NCBI GenBank assembly: GCA_910576125.1
Contig: CAJTHM010000001.1
Location: forward strand, 1 to 64,000
Direction: 5' to 3'
DNA: 64,000 bases
Origin: Lachnospiraceae bacterium
GTDB lineage: Bacteria; Bacillota; Clostridia; Lachnospirales; Lachnospiraceae
Translations under genes and position numbers: made by a program
Shown here: positions 36,611 through 46,763 of the stretch, piece after piece
How positions within the stretch are numbered: position 1 is the first letter of the stretch
Layout: each line of letters opens with the position of its first letter
The notes under the pieces: model-generated
The model's database searches: none
Seen by the model: only the letters and a program-made list of their open reading frames with translations
What the model was told of the DNA's origin: nothing

Positions 36611-37679
36611 TTCTCTCCTCCGGCCAGTCATCGCGCCAGCCCTCCGGTTCCCCTTCCGGCCAATCGTCACGCCATTCCTTCACCGCCGGATTTTCCGGTG
36701 CTTCGGTGTCAATACTCTTTGCTGCCCCATTCCCCGCCTGGCTCTCCCGGTCCTGCATATGCCCGGATTCTTTCGCTGTCTCCGGCTTAGAAGCCTTTCT
36801 TGATTTCATAGCGCCTTTCCCGGGAACCTTTTTCCGTCTCTCGTCATAGAGATACATAGCAAAAATGAACATACCTGTCACTGCCAGCCCTATCACCGCC
36901 CAGAGCCCATAGTTCGTGCGCAGGCTGGGCCCGGAAAAATGTGCCAGGTTCATCACCTGATCCTCCAGCTCTTCGTAGTCAACACGCTCCCCCCTGACCA
37001 ACAGCCGATGGCTGTTCACGCCATAAGGCGTACATGTCAGCAGCGTCACCAAATCCATGTCGTCCACAGCCATCAGATCAGCCGTGTCCTCAGGCTCTAC
37101 CACAGATATCCGATCCACCTGATAACAGAGCGCCTCATCCAGAATATACAGAAAAAATACATCTCCCTCCTGCAGCTGATCCAAATCCGTGAACAATGCC
37201 GCACTGGGCAGTCCTCTGTGAGCGGAGATGACCGCATGATTCCCAGCCCCTCCCACCGGAAGAGAGCTCCCCGCCAGATGGCCTGCCGCCACCTGAAGCA
37301 CGGAGGCATCTGTCGTGTGATAGACAGGAAGCTTTACACCTATTTTCGGCACCTCCACATATCCCATCATTCCATCTCCTGTCAGGTTCAGGCATGCCAT
37401 ATATTCCCCGTCCGGCTCCTCTGTGTCTGCCGCAGCGGCGAAAGAATCCGGGAGGATATATGGCTTCAGCGAATCATTGTACTGCTCCGCCCTCTCCCAT
37501 TCTTTCTCGTAGTCGATAGTTCCCGTCATGCTTTGCCGGGATACCGTCTCTTCATAAACGGAAATCAGTTCTCCCTGGCGGTAGTCGTTCCATTTATTGG
37601 AGACAAAAGGATACAGCAACAGGGACAGACCGGCCAGGAACAGCAGTGAAAATATGAACTTAGTCAGCATGTTCTTCAT
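36591..37679 (-). CDS. Class C sortase 1 with extended cytoplasmic tail, right locus
   Basis: 362 residues, longer than usual because of a hydrophilic C-terminal tail of about 90 residues after the second transmembrane helix, ending with two copies of a WRDDWPE phrase. Catalytic His is in SAHRGLPSA, Cys in TLLTCTPYG and Arg in HRLLVRG. AAGGAG lies seven bases before the ATG. The tail would face the cytoplasm, and its role is unknown. Confidence 0.92.
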   Translation of the reverse strand: MKNMLTKFIFSLLFLAGLSLLLYPFVSNKWNDYRQGELISVYEETVSRQSMTGTIDYEKEWERAEQYNDSLKPYILPDSFAAAADTEEPDGEYMACLNLTGDGMMGYVEVPKIGVKLPVYHTTDASVLQVAAGHLAGSSLPVGGAGNHAVISAHRGLPSAALFTDLDQLQEGDVFFLYILDEALCYQVDRISVVEPEDTADLMAVDDMDLVTLLTCTPYGVNSHRLLVRGERVDYEELEDQVMNLAHFSGPSLRTNYGLWAVIGLAVTGMFIFAMYLYDERRKKVPGKGAMKSRKASKPETAKESGHMQDRESQAGNGAAKSIDTEAPENPAVKEWRDDWPEGEPEGWRDDWPEERNETETD

Positions 37680-37779
37680 CCGGGCTCTCCTTGTTGTTGT
37701 ATTTTCCCGGTTGTACCGGGACTATGGTTGACCTCTCCGGTTCTGCTCCTGCGCAGCTCTCCCGCGGAAAGTTTCATTG

Positions 37780-37806
37780 TGCCGGGACGGGCATGCCGCC
37801 CCGGCA
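37780..37806. other. Hairpin between pilin and sortase genes, right locus
   Basis: TGCCGGG (37780-37786) pairs with CCCGGCA (37800-37806), with a further GGCATGCC palindrome inside. It has no U-tract and holds the same place as the inverted repeats at 19690-19755 in the left locus, so a role in message stability or in limiting read-through is possible. Confidence 0.55.
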
Positions 37807-37881
37807 TTACAGATTTTCTGGCAAAATTGATGCTTTCAGGCGGCTGTGATCCGCCTATGGCACAGACATGCTAACTATCGC

Positions 37882-39753
37882 TTATTTCTCAGCCTTTCTG
37901 CGTGTAGCGAAGAAAAGGGCTGCTGCGATGATCATGACGGCACATCCGCCGATGGTGAAAATCGTGGTACCGATGCCGCCGGTGGAAGGAAGGGAGGCAA
38001 GTTTAGTATTGGGGATATCGGTCACTGGCTTTTCTGTACCATCTTCACCGATTTCGACTATCTCGGTCACTGTCCCTTTCCCTTCGTTCTCCACTGTTCC
38101 CTTATTCGTGTCTGTCGTCATTGTCTCGCTCTTAATATAGGCTGCGTTCAAGCCTGTCGTATCCGTTATATCCATTCCATAGAATACATTTTCAGCGCTC
38201 AGCCAGCCGACCTGAACCGAGCTGATTGCCTCGGAAACATTAGCCGTATATACTCTTTTTACATCCGTTACAATAAATGTCGTCTCTGAAGTGCTCCACT
38301 GCGCTGTCACCTTATATACCCTGTCATTGAGGCTATATCCTGCAGGCGCCTGAATCTCTTTGATATAGTAATCTCCCTTTCCAACCTGGCTGGATACCGC
38401 GTATCCTTCCGCATTTGTCTTTACCACATCGACAAGTTCTGTACATTCTGCATCGGAATAGATTCCAAAAACCGCATCTTTCAGCTTGTCAGCATCCGTA
38501 TCCACACCAATCTTATGGAATGCCAGCTCATAGGTGTAAACTGTTTCCGTATCTTCCTGATGGTCATATCCTTCCCCTGTAGGAGGAGTCACGGTATTCT
38601 CATCCCACTCAGGTGTGGTACTGGGATCTGTGGAATATACCAGGGAAGCCTCATTATCATTTTTATAAACCGCGTTTTCATTGATTACCGCATCATAGGT
38701 CACTACAGGCGTATAAACCGAGCCATCCTCATTTCCAGTTCTCAGCTTTTCGTATTTCAGGTTGATGACGAACTTGGCGCCACTGTTCTCTGTCGCTGGT
38801 GTAATCTTGATTTTTCCGATGGAAGCATCCTGGCTGTCGGTATCCGCCTTTTTCAACCATCCGGCAGCATCCGCCTTATATTCCGTTCCGTTCACTGTGA
38901 CTTTCAGCGTATCCGGTAGGAAAGTTAATCCTTTGCTCATGCTATCTGATATGAAAAGCGCTTTATTTACGGAATTGACCGGGTATTCCGGCATAGTCGG
39001 AGTCAGGGTATATGTCAGCCTGGTGCCTAAAGACGCTGTGATGACGTCCTCTTCCTCAGAGCCGTTTTTCATCTTATCAGCCTCTCCGCCTGTTACCGTC
39101 TTGTCAATGTCGGGCGTCATGCTCTTCGCAACTGCCGTAGAGCCAAACAGATACTTGCTTCCCGCATCTATGGTGCCGCCTGCCAGTTTTCCCTCTGCAT
39201 CATATGTGGCGGTCAAAAGAATCGGATTATAGATTGCATTCTTAGCGCCTGTGACAATGGCGATATAAACGCCGGCTTCTACATCACATGTATAAGTCTT
39301 CTCAGCAGTATTTATCGTTCCTTGCGTTGTCCCACCAGCCGTGGTATATGTTTTGTATGGCGTCACAGTCGCAGGGGCTGCTTTCAAGCCGTTCACGATT
39401 GCAGTAATCTGTGTAGCCGTAAGGCCAGCTTGTGCATTTTCCACTGTTACACCTGTACCCTCCGCAAACTCATAACGGTCAAAGCCGTTGCCAGCATAGA
39501 GGGCCTCGGCAATCTTATACAAGGTCACTACAGTACCGTCCTGAAGGCCTTCCAGCCCTGTAATCGTCACTGTAGTATGGTCATCCTCTGAAGGATACCC
39601 GTTCACTACATTGGTTTGGGTGCTTGCTGCCGCGGGACTTGAGTTCGCATCCGGAGCCTCTTCCCCCTCTTCCGTCGCCAATGCCGTCACCGACATCCCC
39701 ATGACCATGACTGCAGCCAGCAGCATGGCTAAAAACTTCTTCATCTTTTTCAT
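37882..39753 (-). CDS. LPXTG major pilin, right locus
   Basis: 623 residues. Signal peptide, a first domain (VTLYKIAEALYAG), a middle domain opening TYTLTPTMPEYP, a CnaB domain with FHKIGVD and the E-box DYYIKEIQAPAGYSL, then LPSTGGIG, a helix and a basic tail. A candidate pilin lysine lies in VAKSMTPDIDKTV. It is the most AT-rich gene of the locus and has GAAAGG upstream. Should be polymerised by one of the two class C sortases downstream. Confidence 0.92.
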   Translation of the reverse strand: MKKMKKFLAMLLAAVMVMGMSVTALATEEGEEAPDANSSPAAASTQTNVVNGYPSEDDHTTVTITGLEGLQDGTVVTLYKIAEALYAGNGFDRYEFAEGTGVTVENAQAGLTATQITAIVNGLKAAPATVTPYKTYTTAGGTTQGTINTAEKTYTCDVEAGVYIAIVTGAKNAIYNPILLTATYDAEGKLAGGTIDAGSKYLFGSTAVAKSMTPDIDKTVTGGEADKMKNGSEEEDVITASLGTRLTYTLTPTMPEYPVNSVNKALFISDSMSKGLTFLPDTLKVTVNGTEYKADAAGWLKKADTDSQDASIGKIKITPATENSGAKFVINLKYEKLRTGNEDGSVYTPVVTYDAVINENAVYKNDNEASLVYSTDPSTTPEWDENTVTPPTGEGYDHQEDTETVYTYELAFHKIGVDTDADKLKDAVFGIYSDAECTELVDVVKTNAEGYAVSSQVGKGDYYIKEIQAPAGYSLNDRVYKVTAQWSTSETTFIVTDVKRVYTANVSEAISSVQVGWLSAENVFYGMDITDTTGLNAAYIKSETMTTDTNKGTVENEGKGTVTEIVEIGEDGTEKPVTDIPNTKLASLPSTGGIGTTIFTIGGCAVMIIAAALFFATRRKAEK

Positions 39754-39806
39754 ACTTTTTCCTTTCTGCTTTGCATTTTGCGCTTTGTTTCGGTTACCCT
39801 TGCTCT

Positions 39807-39822
39807 GCCTGACGAATCAGGC
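39807..39822. other. Hairpin between adhesin and pilin genes, right locus
   Basis: GCCTGA (39807-39812), loop CGAA, TCAGGC (39817-39822). A small stable stem in the leader of the pilin gene; no U-tract. Confidence 0.5.
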
Positions 39823-39916
39823 CTCCGGCTCAGGAGAGGCACGTTTCGTTGCAGCTGTGCCGCTCCTGTCCGTCCGTTCCTCAAAAGAAATGATGGTACA
39901 GAAGAACCTCATTCTC

Positions 39917-42900
39917 TCAATTCCGCAACACCTCCCCCTCGCTCTTTCTTTTACATCTATATAAGGTCAGCGCCGATGCCAGCATCAGCAGCGTACCGCT
40001 GACCAGATACCAATAGATTCCAATGCCTCCTGTGGATGGAAGGCTGTACAGGACTTCATCTCTAAAAGGGTAGCTTCCGTCCTCTCCGGGTACCGATGCC
40101 CCGCCTTTCACGGAAATGCTGACCTTTCCCTGCTGCGAAACCTTAACAAGCCAGGTTTCTTCGCTTACCGCATACCCGCCGGGAGCCTTCGTCTCCCGCA
40201 GCTCATAATCACCTGCGGCCAGGAGCGCTGACGACACCTGCTCTCCGCTTTCCACTGATTTCCAGCTGTCTATATATCCGTCGGCATCAGAGATTCCTGT
40301 GTAGGCCAGCACTGGTTCGCCGCCATCTTCCGATATCCTGTACAGGGCGAATTCCGCTCCCGCCAAAACGTTGTCATGGTTCGATGTACTCGTCTTCAGC
40401 AGTTTCCAGGGCTTCGTGTTGTAGTAATCCAGTCGGATTTTCCCGGAATCGGAAGTGATATCCAGAAAATCCGGGCTGATTCCGTGAGAGTCATGCCGCA
40501 CATCCATGGCCACGCTGTCCGCGGCGACAGAACCCCACTTTTGGTCACCCAGCATATCCCATATTCCGGGATTCGCTTTCTCCTGCCCGTCTGCTGGTAA
40601 ATATGTGATATCCGCCACCTGCACTGTAAGAGGATGCAGCGCTTCGTCCCGTTCGTATCCCGCCGGAGCCTCTGTCTCTTCCAGGTATACCGTTATCCGG
40701 CCATCCTGAAGATCCGTGCTGACGAAATCGCTCTGGCCCAGCTGGAACGCAAAGTGTCCATCCGCCTCTGCTCTTACATTCTGAGCAATGGGCCTCGTCT
40801 TTTCCGCGTCCCGATATACGCTGAATACAGCTCCCTGCATGGAATCTCCATCATTGACCGCGCTCTTCTTATTGCCGACGATATTCACGAAAAACGGCAT
40901 CTTCTCAGGATACAGATACTTGCTGCTATCGTCGTCACCCGGTATCTCGATATAAGTCGTGGAATTGGTGTTCCTGACTTCTGTCTCCCCGCTGTCCGAA
41001 AAGTGCACATAGTAAGTCAGCGAATAGCTGCAGTAGCCATTTCCATCCCCGTCAATCACCACATCCGCCAGTTCAGGGTTCAGATACCAGATTACCCTCC
41101 CTGTGGCGTCCCCTTCCGGGGAAGGCTCCATTCCCGAGCCTATGATTCCTCTTGATGCCATTGACAGCATTTCCGGCGTATCCTCTTCCGACACATCCAC
41201 ATCTCTTCCCGGCCAGTAAGTCGCTACTGTAGTCAATGTTCCCTTTTCATCCTCTGTCACAAGGCTTCCGTCCTGTGCCAGGGTCAGCTGATGGCCATTC
41301 AGCGTACACTCTTTAAAAGAAATGAAATGTGTATACGGCGCCATGTCATCGGTCACTGTCCAGCCGGCCCCTGTGGAGCCTGCAAGTATGTTGTTCTCAA
41401 TCTTCCCGCACTTTATCTGAATGGTAATCGGGTATCCGTTCTGATCTGCGGCGCCCATTTCTTTCGTGATTCCTATGTCGTCATCCCCGGAATGATCTAC
41501 CTGTACGACGGGCTGCAGATAAGTCGTCGTCTTTACGCCGTTTTCATTGTAGTTATAATATACCTTTGCCCTTTCTTCACAGTTGGAGTGAAATCCCGGT
41601 TTCTCTGAACTCGTGTCGTTGTCCGGCGCATCGGTGGAAGGTTCTCCCACATGCGGATATCCTGATTGGATATACTCCCTCACCGCTTTTTCCGTAGGTT
41701 TCACACGGAAGCTGATGCTGTATGTGACCCCATCCTCCAGTTCGCCGCCATTCAATACTTTCAGCACAACGGTCTTTGCCTCTGTGTCATATTCCACTTT
41801 ATATAATGGAGCGCCATTTTCATCCACCAAAGGCTTCGGTTCAGGCTCCGCTTCGGAATGATAAGTCACCGTAAATGTAGGTGTCTCTTCCAGAAATTCC
41901 ACGTATTCGCTTAACGTGTCATGAATTTCCACATCCTTAAAAGACGAGTATTGAATCTGATTTACGATATCACCGAATATTTCATTCAATTTGTCCGGAT
42001 TCTGTCCGGAGTACTTTGTCGCCCCAATGGACGCAGCCAGATTACCGCATATTGTGTCAATCGCTCCGGTGGCTTCATCTGACTGTACTTTCCCTTCGTC
42101 AAGCACAGCTATGACGAAAGCCTGAGCTGCCGACTGTAATGCCGGCGACATCTGCCATTCATTTACGGCAGCGTCAAAGTTGTAATCATAGGGATCGCCG
42201 TATTTCCCCTCATTTAAATTATGCGTGGCGCATCCGGAGCCTACCGTAATCGTACTGCTACCTGAGGCATACCTGGTCGTAGGATCTCCGTCTGTCAAAA
42301 ATATCACATATTTCCAACTCGATGCGGGACGGTTCGCCAGCATTTCCTGGCCGGTCCGAAATGCTGCCTGCCAGTTCGTGCTCCCCTTTCTCTCTTCAAT
42401 CATATTCCGCGTCAGCTGAAAGTCAAATCCGTCTGTTCCGGATATGGTTTTCCACTGTGCTTCCACCCGTGCGTCCGGCGTGTTGTCACTTCCCAGATAA
42501 TACCAGTCTCTTACATCCGCCAGCCCATTGGTCTCCCTGTCACGTCCTCCTCCTGCTCCGCCGTCGAAGGTCACGATTCCCACATTGATATTCAGCTGAT
42601 CGTTATCTGCCGCGACGCCTTTTAGGTCTTCGTTCAGCTTCTGCAAAGCATTATTGACAATATTGTATCTCTGTCCTTCATCACTGACGCCGCTTAAGTT
42701 TATCATGCTGTGCGAAGTGTCTACTATCAGCAGGATGTCTATATCCTGCACCTCTTTCTCTCCGGTGACATTCAATGTCAGGGTATAGTCGTTCTTGCCA
42801 TTATATTTGATGTATTTTTCATGTTCTGGCACTTTCTCCGTCTCCGGATCCGTGGGAATCGACGGCGGCTCGATTTGCTTATATACGAAGTATATGGTCC

Positions 42901-45052
42901 TGATTCCCCAATCCCACTTGTTATTTTTTGCATCCGAATTCTCATTCCATACTCCCCCAGCCCAGTTTCCCGGCTTCCAGCGTAACACTTTCTCCCAGTT
43001 GCCGGCAGCGTCCTTATTATTTAAGGCAAGTATTGTTCCTATCTGATTGCCGCTCATTTCCTGAGTGCCGGAATCGCCCAGCACAATCTTATCCAGGGTA
43101 TACTCTGAAAAGTAAGGTGCCAATGCCGCTAAACTCAATTGTCCTCGATTACTATTATTGCTTTCCGCTCCCGTTATCGTTATATCGCCGATCGCTTTCC
43201 CGCCCAGATCCAACTGCCGTCCGGCGGCGTCTACGCAGAATGCGCCCAGCTCCAATGTCACCGGGGTTGACGGCTTGGCAGGCTCCGATGAATTATATAC
43301 ACTCATGGTCGTCCACGTAATCTTAAACATGGGATTGCCTGCTTCCGCCACATCCCTGACGCTCATGGCCGTCCAGGAAATCGTGAAAATCGAAAAGCTG
43401 TCAACGACAAACTCCGCTTTCTCCAGTTCCGCGTCATCGGTGGCGACGACTTCCGCGCTTTCCAGCACTTCAGCCTTTAGAACAGCCTCGCCGGTGTCCT
43501 CATCGATGACTTCTTTCATATGGACTACATCGATGCTGTCTATCTGTACCTCTTCGCCTTCCGCAAGCCCTTCCGGAAGGTACGCCTCCACGAAGTCCAT
43601 GCTCACGGATACGTTTCCTTCAGGTTCGATTTCTTTCTTCTCCCCGTTTTCGTCCGTCACCAGAAAACTGATGTCATATGCCAGGAAACCTGCTATTTCT
43701 TTTGTGTCATCCTCTGCCACAGAAGCCTCCAGTTCTTTCCGGACTTCTTCATATTTTTCATTCAGCTCCTCTGCTTCCGCCGTTCCGGCCTGGTCTGACG
43801 CAAGATTCCTTCCGACTGCCTCTGTATCCTGCTGCGCCACTTCCCTGACGGACAATTCGGCCCCTCTCGGAATGACGCCCGGTTCCGCCGTCACATTGAC
43901 TATCACTTTGTCGTCTCTGTATTCTCCTTCGAACGCTTCCGCTTCGTCCTCTTTATCCTGTCCGTCCGCTGCCGTCTCCAGAGCTGCCATCAATTCCAGC
44001 AGGCTTTCTGTGCCTGCTACGTACCGGCGCAGCTCTTCGTCCAAAGCCATATACGCTTCATACGCAGTATCCGCCTGTGCCTTCAGCCCGGCAAGGAAAG
44101 CGGCATATTCGTCCGCAGATACTTCCCCGGCCTCATATCCCGTCCGCATTTCTTCCAATGCTTCCAGGCCAGGCAGGGCGGCAATCTGTTCATTGAGCGC
44201 CTCGATTTTCTGCTGGTCTTCTATAGGAAGAAGACATAAATCCGCGTGTTCATGCTCTTCCATTTCACATATTGCAGCATCATTCTCGTCATAGCATTCT
44301 CCGGTATGTGTATGTTCTATCATTCCGCAATACAGCTTCTGGTAACAATCCTCAGTGTGGGCATGCTCCTTGTCACAAATCAGCTTCCACTCGTCCGTTT
44401 CAGGCGGCTGATTCGCGTCTGCCCCGGAAAGGTCTGGCAGCTCACTACCGTCATCGGAATCCATGCCGGAATCTTCTTCCGGAGCCTGGCCAGGCTTTTC
44501 CTCCGGCTCAGGATTCTCTTCCTGAGCCTGGCCGGAGCCCTCTTCCGCACCGGAATCCCCCTCTGAGCCAGAGTCCTCTTCCAGAGCCGAATCTGCTTCC
44601 CCGGCAGAAGATTCCATACTGACATCTGTCTCCATATCAGGCCGGCCCACAGGCGCGGCAGTATCGCTTACCATGTTCCCATCGGCCTTGCCGCACACCA
44701 GCACCCTTTCATAGCGTTCCGACACATGCTCCTCCAAATCGCAGACCAGCACGCGCTCCGTCTCATAGCAGCCGTCATCATGTACATGGCCGTCCTCTCC
44801 CTGATTCATGCAGATAAGCGTCTGCCTTTCTTCATAGCAATCCGCTGTATGCTCCTCTTTCTCGCAGACCAATCTGTCCTCATAACAGCTCTCATCGTGC
44901 CGGTGCCCTTCTGTGTCCGCCGCAGAGGCCAGGTTCGGCGAGCCGCTGGTGAACAAAATGCACAGCACGAGCAGCACGCTCAGGCATCGCCGGATCTTCC
45001 TGCCTGTTTTCATGTGATTATGGAGTTTCATATGCCTCATCCTCCCTTTCAT
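39917..45052 (-). CDS. Giant LPXTG adhesin with Cys/His repeats and VWA domain, right locus
   Basis: 1711 residues. A signal peptide is followed by five clear HxHxxxC units and two degenerate ones (about residues 50-115 and 225-275), an acidic Pro/Glu spacer between them, a helical module (about 280-365), beta domains, a von Willebrand A domain (about 765-1010) with MIDAS residues DTSHS and the later FLTDGDP, at least two CnaB domains with E-boxes (VYLEETEAPAGYE; YELRETKAPGGYA), then LPSTGG, a helix and a basic tail. VWA plus CnaB is the usual build of pilus tip adhesins. The ATG overlaps the stop of the small gene (ATGA); another ATG lies 21 bases later. Confidence 0.88.
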   Translation of the reverse strand: MKGRMRHMKLHNHMKTGRKIRRCLSVLLVLCILFTSGSPNLASAADTEGHRHDESCYEDRLVCEKEEHTADCYEERQTLICMNQGEDGHVHDDGCYETERVLVCDLEEHVSERYERVLVCGKADGNMVSDTAAPVGRPDMETDVSMESSAGEADSALEEDSGSEGDSGAEEGSGQAQEENPEPEEKPGQAPEEDSGMDSDDGSELPDLSGADANQPPETDEWKLICDKEHAHTEDCYQKLYCGMIEHTHTGECYDENDAAICEMEEHEHADLCLLPIEDQQKIEALNEQIAALPGLEALEEMRTGYEAGEVSADEYAAFLAGLKAQADTAYEAYMALDEELRRYVAGTESLLELMAALETAADGQDKEDEAEAFEGEYRDDKVIVNVTAEPGVIPRGAELSVREVAQQDTEAVGRNLASDQAGTAEAEELNEKYEEVRKELEASVAEDDTKEIAGFLAYDISFLVTDENGEKKEIEPEGNVSVSMDFVEAYLPEGLAEGEEVQIDSIDVVHMKEVIDEDTGEAVLKAEVLESAEVVATDDAELEKAEFVVDSFSIFTISWTAMSVRDVAEAGNPMFKITWTTMSVYNSSEPAKPSTPVTLELGAFCVDAAGRQLDLGGKAIGDITITGAESNNSNRGQLSLAALAPYFSEYTLDKIVLGDSGTQEMSGNQIGTILALNNKDAAGNWEKVLRWKPGNWAGGVWNENSDAKNNKWDWGIRTIYFVYKQIEPPSIPTDPETEKVPEHEKYIKYNGKNDYTLTLNVTGEKEVQDIDILLIVDTSHSMINLSGVSDEGQRYNIVNNALQKLNEDLKGVAADNDQLNINVGIVTFDGGAGGGRDRETNGLADVRDWYYLGSDNTPDARVEAQWKTISGTDGFDFQLTRNMIEERKGSTNWQAAFRTGQEMLANRPASSWKYVIFLTDGDPTTRYASGSSTITVGSGCATHNLNEGKYGDPYDYNFDAAVNEWQMSPALQSAAQAFVIAVLDEGKVQSDEATGAIDTICGNLAASIGATKYSGQNPDKLNEIFGDIVNQIQYSSFKDVEIHDTLSEYVEFLEETPTFTVTYHSEAEPEPKPLVDENGAPLYKVEYDTEAKTVVLKVLNGGELEDGVTYSISFRVKPTEKAVREYIQSGYPHVGEPSTDAPDNDTSSEKPGFHSNCEERAKVYYNYNENGVKTTTYLQPVVQVDHSGDDDIGITKEMGAADQNGYPITIQIKCGKIENNILAGSTGAGWTVTDDMAPYTHFISFKECTLNGHQLTLAQDGSLVTEDEKGTLTTVATYWPGRDVDVSEEDTPEMLSMASRGIIGSGMEPSPEGDATGRVIWYLNPELADVVIDGDGNGYCSYSLTYYVHFSDSGETEVRNTNSTTYIEIPGDDDSSKYLYPEKMPFFVNIVGNKKSAVNDGDSMQGAVFSVYRDAEKTRPIAQNVRAEADGHFAFQLGQSDFVSTDLQDGRITVYLEETEAPAGYERDEALHPLTVQVADITYLPADGQEKANPGIWDMLGDQKWGSVAADSVAMDVRHDSHGISPDFLDITSDSGKIRLDYYNTKPWKLLKTSTSNHDNVLAGAEFALYRISEDGGEPVLAYTGISDADGYIDSWKSVESGEQVSSALLAAGDYELRETKAPGGYAVSEETWLVKVSQQGKVSISVKGGASVPGEDGSYPFRDEVLYSLPSTGGIGIYWYLVSGTLLMLASALTLYRCKRKSEGEVLRN

Positions 45053-45426
45053 TCTCCCAGAATCTCATCAATCAGCTGCATCAGCTCTATGCAGCTGTGG
45101 AATACGGTTTCTTTCGCTTTATCCTGCCAGACCAGTCTCCCCTGCCAGGTATAATGCTCCCGGAAGAGTATCTGTACCCTGAAGACAGCGATGCTCTCCA
45201 GGCAGTCACAGTCCCGATGCACCAGGGGCAGCGGGCTGCCCAGAGAGTCCTCCAAATCCAGCAGGCTGTTCAGGAGCAGCACTATCTGCGACAGGCTGCA
45301 TACCTTTTCTCTTTTATCCAGCCTTGGATGCTGCAGGTAGCCCTCTATTATGCCATTGTGGTAGGACAGTACTGTCACTACCGCCTCCCGGCTCTGGCAG
45401 GGAAGCATCTTATTACTAAGCTTCAT
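45049..45426 (-). CDS. Small conserved protein of the pilus locus, right copy
   Basis: 125 residues, soluble, aligned end to end with the product at 27882 (PCQSREA, QHPRLD, LNSLLDLED, QILFREHYTWQGRL, ELMQLIDEIL). AAGAGGTGG lies eight bases before the ATG. It is the first gene after the direct-repeat promoter and is translationally coupled to the giant adhesin. I know no family for it; possible roles are a chaperone, an adaptor or a feedback regulator, but there is no direct sign. Confidence 0.7.
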   Translation of the reverse strand: MKLSNKMLPCQSREAVVTVLSYHNGIIEGYLQHPRLDKREKVCSLSQIVLLLNSLLDLEDSLGSPLPLVHRDCDCLESIAVFRVQILFREHYTWQGRLVWQDKAKETVFHSCIELMQLIDEILGE

Positions 45427-45460
45427 ATCGCAGCCACCTCTTCCTTTCCCTCATATGGCC

Positions 45461-45493
45461 ACTATAAAAGCCTGAGGTTATCTGCCGGTTATT
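45461..45493 (-). promoter_or_regulatory. SARP-like binding site and promoter, right structural operon
   Basis: On the minus strand AATAACC (45493-45487) and GATAACC (45482-45476) are set 11 bp apart; nine bases later is TATAGT (45466-45461). The spacing matches the left-locus site at 28295-28327 base for base, although the surrounding sequence differs. Confidence 0.68.
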
Positions 45494-45537
45494 TCTTCCA
45501 AATCTCCGACAGCGATTTCCAGGGGACTCCTTTTTTA

Positions 45538-46746
45538 TCACTGCTTTTTGCTCCTCCATTTCGCAGACACGGACCGCAGAGCGAATATCTTGTAAGAGAT
45601 GTTCGCTCTGGAATGAGTATAGGTCTTATGGAACATGCGATCCATCCTGCTGACAGCAGCCTGAGCGTTCTCCACGCTGGCCCCGGTCAGCAGGAGGATA
45701 TAGGATGCCGCGTCCAGTCTGGCCACCGGGTCTGCCGTCCGCAGCCCCTCCAGAAAGACGCGCTCCAGGCGCCTGGCATCCGTGGCAGGCACCGCTCCAC
45801 TGTCCAGTCGGACAATCACAATGGAGGACTCGCTTCCGGAACGCGCCAAATGCCGCCGTTCCAGGGCCACGATGCTGCGGAATACGGAAAATGTGCAGAG
45901 GAACGCGCTGCCTTCCTCCTCCCCGCCCTCCGTCACGAGAGCCAGGATATCGCGGTCGTGCATGCGGTTCTGGCACATGCCTTTGGCCAGCAGATAGGCC
46001 TGCTCCACCTGTTCCGCAGGCTCCACTCCGAGTTCCTCCCACAGGGTCTTGCGGAAATCCTCATAAACCTCCAGTGCCCTCTCCGGATGCCCCATGGAAA
46101 TCAAGGCCTGCATCTGACAGACCATAAAGATGTCCTCACTGAAATCCTCCTCGGCGGCCTGCTCGCAAATGCCTATCATCTCCGTCCAGCGCTGCTTTTT
46201 CTGGAGCAGCGGCAGCAAAAGCTTGCAGGCGTCCAAATACAGTATCTGGTAATAGCGCCGCAGAGGGACTGTCCAGTCATCATCGTTGCCAGACAGAAAT
46301 CCTCCCCTGTACAGGGACATGGCTTTCAGGAGCGTCTCCATATACTCTTCTCCCGATAGCCCTCTTGCCTTTTGGCAAAGCTGCGAGAACTCCTCCACAT
46401 CCAACCGCAGACCGGCAGCCGAGTTCCAGGTATAGCAGCCCTGTCTCGTCACGAGAAGGTTCTCCTGTCCCGGACATATCTCCTTCAACAGGCTCCTGAT
46501 TTTGAATATCATGTTCTTCAGGGAATTAGCCGGATTGCTGCTGTTTTCTGTCCAGAACTGCCGGATGAGCTCGTCGGAGGAAATGTGCCTTGTGTGGTTC
46601 ACAATCAGATACTGCAGAAAGGACAGCACTTTTCTGCCGGTTCTGCCGATAAGTGCGCTGTTTTTGGCTCGCGCCTCTTCCGTACTGCCGCAGGAGAACG
46701 TCCCAAGCAGCTCAAATTTTATCACATGTTCGTCTTCTTTATCCAT
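45538..46746 (-). CDS. BTAD-domain (SARP-like) transcriptional regulator, right locus
   Basis: 402 residues with the same three parts as the protein at 28363: winged helix (HISSDELIRQFWTEN, LKNMIFKIRSLLKE), BTAD domain, and a C-terminal degenerate GGDEF-like domain (TADPVARLDAASYILLLTGA). The best start is the ATG at 46746 with AAAGGAG upstream; a TTG at 46767 would overlap the AP2 stop. It is the likely activator of the promoter at 45461-45493. Confidence 0.85.
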   Translation of the reverse strand: MDKEDEHVIKFELLGTFSCGSTEEARAKNSALIGRTGRKVLSFLQYLIVNHTRHISSDELIRQFWTENSSNPANSLKNMIFKIRSLLKEICPGQENLLVTRQGCYTWNSAAGLRLDVEEFSQLCQKARGLSGEEYMETLLKAMSLYRGGFLSGNDDDWTVPLRRYYQILYLDACKLLLPLLQKKQRWTEMIGICEQAAEEDFSEDIFMVCQMQALISMGHPERALEVYEDFRKTLWEELGVEPAEQVEQAYLLAKGMCQNRMHDRDILALVTEGGEEEGSAFLCTFSVFRSIVALERRHLARSGSESSIVIVRLDSGAVPATDARRLERVFLEGLRTADPVARLDAASYILLLTGASVENAQAAVSRMDRMFHKTYTHSRANISYKIFALRSVSAKWRSKKQ

Positions 46747-46763
46747 GTGCAAATATGCTCCTT

